A stretch of 64,000 nt of DNA. It comes from Domibacillus sp. DTU_2020_1001157_1_SI_ALB_TIR_016. GTDB taxonomy: Bacteria; Bacillota; Bacilli; Bacillales; Domibacillaceae. The notes below the pieces were generated by a model. That model was not told the origin of the DNA. It saw only the letters and a program-made list of their open reading frames with translations, and ran no database searches. The translations under genes and the position numbers were made by a program. Below, piece by piece: positions 57,154 through 64,000 of the stretch (positions are counted from its first letter, which is position 1; every line of letters begins with the position of its first letter). The stretch covers positions 248,001 through 312,000 of the forward strand of contig NZ_CP135439.1 of the NCBI RefSeq assembly GCF_032341995.1. The letters run 5' to 3'.

Positions 57154-58536
57154 ATGCACATGAATCGAATGAAGAACCGTTCTGTTTCACTAACGGACCT
57201 GTCTCAAAATTTTCTCGAAATTGAACCTGATTTAACGGCCAAGGAAGCAACGGATGAAGCAAATCGCTGCTTGTATTGCTATGACGCACCTTGTATTACA
57301 GCTTGTCCAACCTCGATCAACATTCCGTCGTTTATTAAAAAAATTGCTTCAGGCAATTTGAAAGGATCGGCCAAAGTGATTATGGAAGCCAATCCGGTCG
57401 GGGCAAGCTGTGCGCGTGTTTGTCCGACAGAAGAATTGTGTGAAGGTGCCTGTGTCCTTAACCACGCGTCACAGCCAATTATGATCGGCAACCTCCAGCG
57501 GCATGCCACTAACTGGGCGATACATAATCACGCGCAGCTGTTTAAGGCAGGAGAGAAAAATGGAAAGTCGGCCGCAATTATCGGCGGCGGTCCGGCGGGG
57601 CTGTCCGCAGCGCGTGAACTGGCGCGCCTTGGATTTGAAGTTACCATTTTCGAAGCGAAGGAAAAAGCGGGCGGCCTTGATACTCATGGCATCGTATCCT
57701 TCCGTCTTCCGCAGCGCGTATCCATGTGGGAGGTCGAGCAGGTGGAGAGCCTGGGCGTTACCATTCGTACAAACACCATTGTCGGCCGCGATATCAGTCC
57801 GGAAGACATTTTGGAGAGCTATGATGCTGTGGTGCTCGCGGTTGGAATGGCCAGTGTTCCGCCTATCGGCATCCAGGGAGAAGGGGCCAAAGGCGTTTAC
57901 GATGCGATTGAATTTGTAGAATCGACAAAAATACCGCCGATGGATACCCATTTGATCGGAAAGAAGGTAGTCGTCATTGGTGCTGGCAACACGGCGATTG
58001 ATGCAGCGACATGCTCGGTCCGGCTCGGTGCCGCCGATGTGAAAATGCTGTATCGGCGAACTGAAGCCGAAATGACCGCTTATGAATTTGAGTACGAATT
58101 TGCCAAGCAGGAAGGAGTGGAGTTCCGCTGGCTTACACAGCCGGTTGGAATTGTACAGGATGAGAAGGGGGCAGTTAAAGGCGTAACGTGCATCCGAATG
58201 GAGCTTGGCGCTGCTGATGAATCCGGCCGCCGCCGGCCCGTACCGGTTGAGGGTTCCGAGTTTACCGTCGAAGCGGACGCGGTCATTCGTGCGATTGGGC
58301 AGAAGCGTTATACCGGCTTGATTGAAGCATTTGGGTTAACTCATAAATGGGGCACCGTGAAAGTGGACCTGGACACACTCCAGACCTCTAATCCGAAAGT
58401 GTATGCGGCAGGAGATGTGATTTTTGGTGACGGGCAGGGGGATGCGATGGTCGTTACAGCAGCAGAACAGGGAAAACGGGCGGCTTACTCGATTTACAAA
58501 CAGCTTGTCGGCTCTGGCATGGCGCAAACATCTTAA
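57154..58536 (+). CDS. preT: NAD-dependent dihydropyrimidine dehydrogenase, PreT subunit
   Basis: 460 aa. GltD-like FAD/NAD protein: N-terminal cysteine clusters (CLYCYDAPCITACPTSINIP; CARVCPTEELCEGAC) for two 4Fe-4S, FAD motif IIGGGPAGLSAARELA, NAD motif VVVIGAGNTAIDAA and C-terminal AAGDVIFGDGQGDAMVV. With PreA it reduces uracil and thymine using NADH. Ribosome site AAGGGGGG 7 nt before ATG 57154. First gene of a five-gene operon. Confidence 0.93.
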   Translation: MHMNRMKNRSVSLTDLSQNFLEIEPDLTAKEATDEANRCLYCYDAPCITACPTSINIPSFIKKIASGNLKGSAKVIMEANPVGASCARVCPTEELCEGACVLNHASQPIMIGNLQRHATNWAIHNHAQLFKAGEKNGKSAAIIGGGPAGLSAARELARLGFEVTIFEAKEKAGGLDTHGIVSFRLPQRVSMWEVEQVESLGVTIRTNTIVGRDISPEDILESYDAVVLAVGMASVPPIGIQGEGAKGVYDAIEFVESTKIPPMDTHLIGKKVVVIGAGNTAIDAATCSVRLGAADVKMLYRRTEAEMTAYEFEYEFAKQEGVEFRWLTQPVGIVQDEKGAVKGVTCIRMELGAADESGRRRPVPVEGSEFTVEADAVIRAIGQKRYTGLIEAFGLTHKWGTVKVDLDTLQTSNPKVYAAGDVIFGDGQGDAMVVTAAEQGKRAAYSIYKQLVGSGMAQTS

Positions 58537-58551
58537 AAGGAGGAGATTTAG

Positions 58552-59814
58552 ATGGCAGACTTACGTATAAACTTTGCAGGGATTCAATCACCTAACCCGT
58601 TTTGGCTGGCATCCGCACCGCCGACCAATTCCGGCTATCAGGTGCAGCGAGCGTTTGAAGCCGGCTGGGGCGGCGCCGTATGGAAAACACTCGGTGACCC
58701 GATTATTAATACATCCTCCCGGTTTGCGGCGCTGCACTTTAACGGCCAGCGTGTGGCAGGCTTTAACAATATCGAGCTCATTACAGACCGGCCGCTTGAA
58801 GTGAATTTAAAAGAAATTTACGAAACGAAAAAACGGTTTCCCAATCATGCTGTCATCGCTTCCTTGATGGTTGAACCGAAGCAGGAAAAGTGGCATGAAA
58901 TTGTGAAAAAAGTAGAAGCCGCCGGCGTGGACGGGCTCGAATTAAATTTCGGCTGCCCGCATGGCATGGCAGAACGCGGTATGGGTGCAGCGTCCGGACA
59001 AGTGCCGGAGCTGGTGGAAAAGCAGACGATGTGGGCGAAGGAAGCCGCCCGTACACCTGTTATTGTCAAGCTGACACCAAACATTACCGATATTACGGCC
59101 ACTGCTTGGGCAGCTGTACAGGGCGGGGCGGATGCGATCAGCATGATTAATACGATCAACAGCCTCGCCGGTGTGGATCTGGATTCGTGGAATACGATTC
59201 CGCACGTGGCAGGAAAAGGAGCACATGGCGGCTACTGCGGCCCGGCCGTAAAGCCAATTGCTTTAAATATGGTGGCGGAATGCGCACGCAACCCGGAAAT
59301 TAACGTTCCGATCTCGGGCATTGGCGGCATTGGCACATGGAAAGATGCGGCCGAGTTTATCTTAATGGGTGCTGGCAGCGTTCAGGTATGTACAGCGGCA
59401 ATGCACCACGGGTTTAGCATTGTTGAAGATATGATCGACGGCTTAAGCAATTATCTCGACAGCAAAGGACTTGCTTCTGTTGAAGAGTTAATGGGCCGGA
59501 CCGTTCCGCGTTACTCCGACTGGGGCAATCTCGACTTAAATTACAAAGTGGTCGCCCATATCAACCGCAATACATGCATCAACTGTAATAAATGCCATAT
59601 CGCCTGCGAAGATACAGCACATCAATGTATCGAGATGCTGACGTCTTCAGATGGCAGCAAATATTTGCAGGTTCGTGAGGAGGACTGTGTCGGCTGCAAT
59701 CTTTGCTCCATTGTCTGCCCGGTGGACGGCGCTATCGACATGATGGAAATTCCAAGCGGCCCGCCAATGACATGGAACGAACGCCAGGCGGCTATTAAAC
59801 AGCCAATTGTTTAA
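58552..59814 (+). CDS. preA: NAD-dependent dihydropyrimidine dehydrogenase, PreA subunit
   Basis: 420 aa. FMN-containing DHODH-like barrel (PNPFWLASAPPTNSGYQ, LNFGCPHGM, KLTPNITD, GIGGIGTWKDA) and a C-terminal ferredoxin part with CINCNKCHIACEDTAHQC and CVGCNLCSIVCPVDG for two 4Fe-4S clusters. It carries the pyrimidine site of the enzyme and takes electrons from PreT. 15 bp after preT. Confidence 0.95.
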   Translation: MADLRINFAGIQSPNPFWLASAPPTNSGYQVQRAFEAGWGGAVWKTLGDPIINTSSRFAALHFNGQRVAGFNNIELITDRPLEVNLKEIYETKKRFPNHAVIASLMVEPKQEKWHEIVKKVEAAGVDGLELNFGCPHGMAERGMGAASGQVPELVEKQTMWAKEAARTPVIVKLTPNITDITATAWAAVQGGADAISMINTINSLAGVDLDSWNTIPHVAGKGAHGGYCGPAVKPIALNMVAECARNPEINVPISGIGGIGTWKDAAEFILMGAGSVQVCTAAMHHGFSIVEDMIDGLSNYLDSKGLASVEELMGRTVPRYSDWGNLDLNYKVVAHINRNTCINCNKCHIACEDTAHQCIEMLTSSDGSKYLQVREEDCVGCNLCSIVCPVDGAIDMMEIPSGPPMTWNERQAAIKQPIV

Positions 59815-59833
59815 AGAAAAGGAGCGGATAAGC

Positions 59834-61246
59834 ATGAAAAAAATCATTAAAAACGGTGTCATTGTAACGGCAGTCGATCAATACGAAGCGGATCTGCTTA
59901 TTGAAAACGGCAAAATCACCCAAATTGGTGCTGCACTGAAGGAAGCGGCAGATGAAGTGATTGATGCAAAAGGTGCTTACCTGTTCCCGGGCGGTGTTGA
60001 TCCTCATACACATCTGGACATGCCGTTTGGCGGCACAGTCACAGCAGATGATTTTGAAACGGGGACGATGGCAGCGGCATTCGGCGGCACAACGACCATC
60101 ATTGACTTCTGTCTGACAAACAAAGGGGAGCCGCTGCAAAAAGCGATCCGTACGTGGCATGAGAAATCAAAGGATAAAGCCGTTATTGACTACGGCTTCC
60201 ACTTGATGATTGGGGAAGTAAATGACGCGGTGCTGGCGGAGATTCCGGAGGTGATTGAAAAAGAAGGCATTACATCCTTTAAAGTGTTTATGGCATATAA
60301 AAATGTTTTCCAGGCGGATGACGCAACGCTGTTTCGTACGCTGCTCACAGCAAAAGAGCATGGCGCTCTGGTGATGGTTCATGCGGAAAATGGTGATGTG
60401 ATCGATTACCTCGTAAACGACGCCCTGGAAAAAGGGCATACAGAGCCGATTTACCACGCGCTTACACGCCCGCCGGAAGTAGAAGGAGAAGCAACCGGAC
60501 GTGCAGCCGCGCTGGCCGGCCTGGCAAATTCCCAGCTGTACGTTGTGCATGTGTCGTGTGCGGAAGCTGCCCATAAAATTGCAGAGGCACGCCAAAAAGG
60601 CTTCCAAGTTTGGGGCGAAACATGTCCACAATATTTGCTGCTCGACCAGCATGATTTAGAAAAGCCGGATTTTGAAGGCGCTAAGTACGTCTGGTCACCG
60701 CCTCTCCGTGAAAAGTGGAACCAGGATGTACTGTGGGACGCACTGAAAAATGGCCAGCTGCAAACGATCGGCTCTGACCAATGTTCTTTTAACTTTAATG
60801 GGCAGAAGGATCTCGGACGGAACGACTTCTCAAAAATTCCAAACGGGGGCCCGGTCATTGAGGACCGATTTAGCCTGCTGTTTTCGGAAGGAGTGAAAAA
60901 AGGGCGCATTTCCATTCACCAGTTTGTTGATCTCGTGTCGACCCGCTCAGCAAAACTATTCGGCCTGTTCCCGCAAAAAGGCACGATTGCGGTCGGCAGC
61001 GATGCGGATATCGTCATCTTTGATCCAAACAAAGAGCGTGTGATCTCTGCTGAAACCCATCATATGAACGTCGATTACAGCGCCTTTGAAGGAATGAAAG
61101 TAACAGGTGAGCCCGTCTCCGTACTCTCGCGTGGTGAATTTGTCATTCGGGAAGGAGAATTTACCGGCAAGCCGGGAAGCGGACAGTACATTAAAAGAAG
61201 CCGCTATAACAGTACGCAGGCGCGTCAGGCTATCATTGCCCAATAA
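59834..61246 (+). CDS. hydA: Dihydropyrimidinase / D-hydantoinase
   Basis: 470-aa cyclic amidohydrolase that opens dihydrouracil (or 5-substituted hydantoins) to N-carbamoyl acids. Metal ligands in GGVDPHTHLDMPFGG, carboxylated Lys in SFKVFMAYKN, His in MVHAEN and YVVHVSC, Asp/Ser in IGSDQCSF. The frame opens at 59807 within preA, but AAAAGGAGCGG before ATG 59834 gives the start. Its product is the expected substrate of the amidohydrolase at 54694. Confidence 0.95.
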   Translation: MKKIIKNGVIVTAVDQYEADLLIENGKITQIGAALKEAADEVIDAKGAYLFPGGVDPHTHLDMPFGGTVTADDFETGTMAAAFGGTTTIIDFCLTNKGEPLQKAIRTWHEKSKDKAVIDYGFHLMIGEVNDAVLAEIPEVIEKEGITSFKVFMAYKNVFQADDATLFRTLLTAKEHGALVMVHAENGDVIDYLVNDALEKGHTEPIYHALTRPPEVEGEATGRAAALAGLANSQLYVVHVSCAEAAHKIAEARQKGFQVWGETCPQYLLLDQHDLEKPDFEGAKYVWSPPLREKWNQDVLWDALKNGQLQTIGSDQCSFNFNGQKDLGRNDFSKIPNGGPVIEDRFSLLFSEGVKKGRISIHQFVDLVSTRSAKLFGLFPQKGTIAVGSDADIVIFDPNKERVISAETHHMNVDYSAFEGMKVTGEPVSVLSRGEFVIREGEFTGKPGSGQYIKRSRYNSTQARQAIIAQ

Positions 61247-61274
61247 TCATCCAATGAAAGAGGAGGAATCATAA

Positions 61275-62753
61275 ATGAAAGAGCCCAGCCGTTATTTAAA
61301 ATCGCCGGATTTACTTCCGATTGCCCACCGTGACCGTAAAATTGGCACGTTTGGTTTTGCGCTTATGTGGATTGGGATGGCGGTTGTTCTGGCTGCTTTT
61401 GCCATCGGCGGAGCGGCTGTGGAACAAATGCCGCTTTCATGGGTGCTTGCCGCCTCTTTTATCGGCTGTGTGCTGATTGGCCTGTTTATTTCCATTATTG
61501 CAGATATCGGGATCGAGCATGGGCTATCTTTTCCTGTTTATATGCGGGCGCCGTTTGGAACAATCGGAACACATATCCCATCAGCGATCCGCGGTATTGC
61601 CGCATCCATGTGGTTCGGAATCAATACGTATTTCGGCGCTATGGCGATCAACGGTATTTTAAATGTGATGTTTGGCTTTGACAACTGGTTTGTCTGCTTT
61701 TTAGCTTTTGTGGCGGTGCAGGTCGCCAATACGATTATTGGGATCAAATCGATTGAAAAATTTGCAGATTTAGCTGCGCCTATTATTATTTTAATTTCAC
61801 TCTGGATGTATGTCACACTTGCCGACCAGGCGGCGGCTGCCGATAAAAATGTTTGGTCCTGGGTGGAAAACCCGCTTACCGGCGGTTTGCTGTTTAATGC
61901 TTTTATGGTTGTGGTTCTTGGGAACATGGGGTATTGGTCGACGCTGGCGGCCGATATTTCTTCGATTTCCCGTTTTATTAAAGCGCCGCAATTTGAGCGG
62001 AACTGGATCAAACGCAATAAAAGTGTGCTGGTCGGCAGTTTAATTGCCATGCCGCTTACGCAAACCTTTGTAGTAGCGATTGGCGGTGTTGCTTTTATTG
62101 CAGTCGGCAACTATGATCCGGTTGCCGCCTTGCAGGAAACATCCAGCGGGCTTGTACTGGCTGTTTTGCTGCTGCTTATCGTCTTTGCCCAGTGGTCCAC
62201 GAACACAGCGGCCAATCTTGTCCCGGCTGCCACTGTGTTTTCAAATATTGGCGGCCCGAAAGTACCGTTTTATGCGGGTGTAATCGCAGCAGGCGTGATC
62301 GGTATGGTCACCCAGCCGTGGAACTTATTTAACGTTTTAATGCCGTTTCTGCTTGTTGTCGGCGGGGTGCTTTCCGCCATTGTCGGCATTTTGTTTGCAG
62401 ACTATTATTTAATCCGAAAGCGCCGTGTGAATGTGCCGGACTTGTATGAAATGAAAGGACAGTACCGCTATCATTACGGCGTGAACTGGGCTGGCATTAT
62501 TTCCTGGGTAATAGGCGGTACGCTTGCCGTCATCTTTTCAACCTATTCGTTTTTTGTCGGCTTTGCGGTCGGCGCCGCTGCATATTATGTATTAGCGAAG
62601 TTTTGGTGGTTCCGCTCATACAAGCAGGCTGAGCTGGAAGACCCAAGTGACGACAAATACCTTGGCGTGACGGTCGGCCGTGATTGGACCATTCCATCAG
62701 AAAGCGAAACGGCAGCTGGTGAACTGCCGCCGGCTGCGATTGAAAAATTGTAA
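61275..62753 (+). CDS. NCS1-family nucleobase/hydantoin:cation symporter
   Basis: 492 aa, twelve TM helices. NCS1 pattern: NGDLLP-equivalent SPDLLPIAHRDRKIGTFGF at the start, RAPFGTIGTHIPSAIRGI, WFGINTYFGA (substrate-contact Trp/Asn) and QWSTNTAANLVPAA. Within the pyrimidine operon it should import uracil, thymine, dihydropyrimidines or hydantoins; allantoin/cytosine permeases belong to the same family. Ribosome site AAAGAGGAGGAAT. Confidence 0.92.
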   Translation: MKEPSRYLKSPDLLPIAHRDRKIGTFGFALMWIGMAVVLAAFAIGGAAVEQMPLSWVLAASFIGCVLIGLFISIIADIGIEHGLSFPVYMRAPFGTIGTHIPSAIRGIAASMWFGINTYFGAMAINGILNVMFGFDNWFVCFLAFVAVQVANTIIGIKSIEKFADLAAPIIILISLWMYVTLADQAAAADKNVWSWVENPLTGGLLFNAFMVVVLGNMGYWSTLAADISSISRFIKAPQFERNWIKRNKSVLVGSLIAMPLTQTFVVAIGGVAFIAVGNYDPVAALQETSSGLVLAVLLLLIVFAQWSTNTAANLVPAATVFSNIGGPKVPFYAGVIAAGVIGMVTQPWNLFNVLMPFLLVVGGVLSAIVGILFADYYLIRKRRVNVPDLYEMKGQYRYHYGVNWAGIISWVIGGTLAVIFSTYSFFVGFAVGAAAYYVLAKFWWFRSYKQAELEDPSDDKYLGVTVGRDWTIPSESETAAGELPPAAIEKL

Positions 62754-62769
62754 AAAGGAGCGAGGGAGA

Positions 62770-63027
62770 ATGTCCGATTACAAAGGGTTTATAAAAGAAA
62801 AGGAAGCCATCGATGCACTCCTCGATGACGGCTACCGGATTATCGCAGTAAGAGAAACGCTTGAAGGGGATTTTATCGAGTTTGAACGGCATATTGAACG
62901 AAAGGAACTACACCTTTTAACAGCTGATGCACGCAAATACATTGGAACGCTCATTGTCGAAGCGAAAAGGGAAAGTAAAAACTCATGCGGAGGCACATAC
63001 GAAGAAGCGGGTGCAGCCGGATCCTGA
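62770..63027 (+). CDS. Small protein at the end of the pyrimidine operon, unknown
   Basis: 85 aa. EKEAIDALLDDGYRIIAVRE and GDFIEFERHIERKELHLLTAD suggest a compact alpha/beta fold; no motif is recognised. ATG 62770 follows AAGGAGCGAGGGAG 16 bp after the permease gene, so it is transcribed with the operon. A longer frame to 62680 overlaps the permease and has no ribosome site. Confidence 0.7.
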   Translation: MSDYKGFIKEKEAIDALLDDGYRIIAVRETLEGDFIEFERHIERKELHLLTADARKYIGTLIVEAKRESKNSCGGTYEEAGAAGS

Positions 63028-63068
63028 CCGCTTTCTCATGAAAGATTAGCAGTAAAAGATCTTAAAAC

Positions 63069-63108
63069 AGCCTTTATCCGTTTTACTTATACGGATAAAG
63101 GCTATTTT
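63069..63108 (+). terminator. Terminator of the pyrimidine operon
   Basis: 12-bp stem AGCCTTTATCCG / CGGATAAAGGCT, 11-nt loop, ATTTTCT tail. Confidence 0.75.
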
Positions 63109-63236
63109 CTGTTTGAAAAACGAAAACACAAATAAATTTATGTTAGAAAATATTACATGAAATGATAATTAAACGTGTAAAGCGTATATAGTGAAAATTG
63201 TATAATATATTCGTAGCAGCGGAAGGAGACGGTTTA

Positions 63237-64000
63237 ATGAAGCTTAAAAAAATGATAGGTGCATCTGTTATGTCTGTTTGTTTATTAGCTCCAGGAGCAG
63301 GGGTTTATACTGGTTTATCCGTACAGGCAGCTACAACAACTGCTTCTACAACGGTTAAGAGTGCGGACACCGATCTGCCAAACGTGAAAATTTTAGCAAC
63401 CGGCGGTACGATCGCAGGCTCTTCTGCGAGCAATACGGATACAACGGATTACAATGCCGGGGAACTCGGTGTGGAAACCTTGATCAAAGCTGTTCCGGAA
63501 ATGAAAAAGCTGGCTGATGTGAGCGGAGAGCAAATTGTAAACGTCGGCAGTCCGGAAATTAACAACGATATTTTACTGAAGCTTGGCAAGCGTATCAATA
63601 CGTTGCTTGCGTCCGATGATGTGGATGGAATTGTCGTCACACACGGGACAGATACATTAGAAGAAACAGCTTATTTTCTTAATTTGGTCGTGAAAAGCAC
63701 AAAGCCGGTCGTGGTGGTCGGTGCGATGCGTCCGGCTACAGCCATTAGCGCTGATGGGCCGATGAATTTATATAATGCTGTGAAACTGGCGGCGAATCCA
63801 TATGCGAAGAAAAAGGGTGTTATGGTCGCGTTTAACGACCGAATTGGTGCAGCGCGTTACATAACAAAAACAAACACAACAGCTCTCGATACATTTAAAT
63901 CCGTAGAGCAGGGCTATTTAGGCAGTTTTGCAGGTGAGAGTGTTTATTTCAGCTCCATCTTAAATAAGAAGCATACTACACAGACTGCTTTTGATATTTC
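63237..64000 (+). CDS. ansZ: Type II L-asparaginase, secreted; 3' end cut by window edge
   Basis: About 254 residues present. Signal peptide: KLKK then [18 protein letters not shown] and a likely cleavage after SVQA; then [12 protein letters not shown] with the nucleophile Thr, [15 protein letters not shown] with the second Thr-Asp-Lys triad part, and [23 protein letters not shown]. Hydrolyses asparagine to aspartate and ammonia outside the cell or at the cell wall. ATG 63237 follows GGAAGGAGA; TATAAT at 63201-63206 is a likely -10 box. Confidence 0.93.
   Translation, partial: MKLKKMIGASVMSVCLLAPGAGVYTGLSVQAATTTASTTVKSADTDLPNVKILATGGTIAGSSASNTDTTDYNAGELGVETLIKAVPEMKKLADVSGEQIVNVGSPEINNDILLKLGKRINTLLASDDVDGIVVTHGTDTLEETAYFLNLVVKSTKPVVVVGAMRPATAISADGPMNLYNAVKLAANPYAKKKGVMVAFNDRIGAARYITKTNTTALDTFKSVEQGYLGSFAGESVYFSSILNKKHTTQTAFDI

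Overview
The window reads as a chromosomal segment of a moderate-GC, low-GC-phylum Bacillaceae bacterium. Evidence: AGGAGG-type ribosome sites throughout, frequent TTG/GTG starts, CcpA-type cre sites, HelD, a putB-putC-putP proline operon, a Bacillus-type molybdoenzyme (YjgC/YrhE class) with its DUF1641 partner, and Bacillus-like AcoABCL. The genus cannot be fixed from the sequence alone. I see no rRNA, tRNA, CRISPR, prophage or intact insertion sequence.

Layout. 1-5.1 kb: small-molecule transporters (amino-acid permease cut by the left edge, AEC carrier, acetate-type transporter, split ThrE-type exporter, DMT exporter). 5.1-6.1 kb: a FhuF-like ferric reductase with a Fur-like promoter, facing a tiny cysteine-rich peptide. 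6.2-14.0 kb: proline and glutamate catabolism (putB, putC, putP, glutamate dehydrogenase), an aromatic-acid exporter and a regulator built like a sigma-54 activator but lacking its key loops. 14-24 kb: Nudix hydrolase, a five-PAS histidine kinase, VOC protein, HelD, aldo/keto reductase, HAD phosphatase and a beta-hydroxyacid dehydrogenase. 24.3-29.8 kb: fdhD, formate dehydrogenase, DUF1641 and a formate/nitrite channel.

30.8-48.9 kb is a polyol and carbonyl catabolic island: an acoABCL-type 2-oxo/acetoin dehydrogenase complex, two paralogous SorC-family regulators, a Gat-type PTS operon with its PRD regulator, a Zn-dehydrogenase and two SDRs (one without its catalytic residues), and a Gut-type PTS operon (gutM, srlA, srlE, srlB) that ends in a SAF-domain homoserine-dehydrogenase-like oxidoreductase instead of the usual sorbitol-6-phosphate dehydrogenase. 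The aco and gut promoters carry the same 35-bp element (30 of 35 identical), each starting 2 bp after the -10 box, so the two operons are probably one regulon.

49-57 kb holds metal transporters, an unexplained structured intergenic region, a methyltransferase behind a broken monooxygenase remnant, D-amino acid aminotransferase, an N-carbamoyl amidohydrolase, a MITE-like element that appears to have split a bidirectional terminator, and a two-gene unit of unknown putative DNA-binding proteins. 57.1-63.0 kb is a reductive pyrimidine/hydantoin operon (preT, preA, dihydropyrimidinase, NCS1 permease, small protein). The amidohydrolase and this operon share an identical 17-bp promoter motif in inverse orientation. 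A secreted type II asparaginase is cut by the right edge.

Two intergenic regions (14.09-14.21 and 23.22-23.32 kb) contain the same unusual array: GCCGGA hexamers every 20-21 bp, inverting across a 16-bp centre to TCCGGC at the same pitch. Together with the aco/gut shared operator and the SAF-oxidoreductase Gut operon, these are the main candidates for something not yet described.
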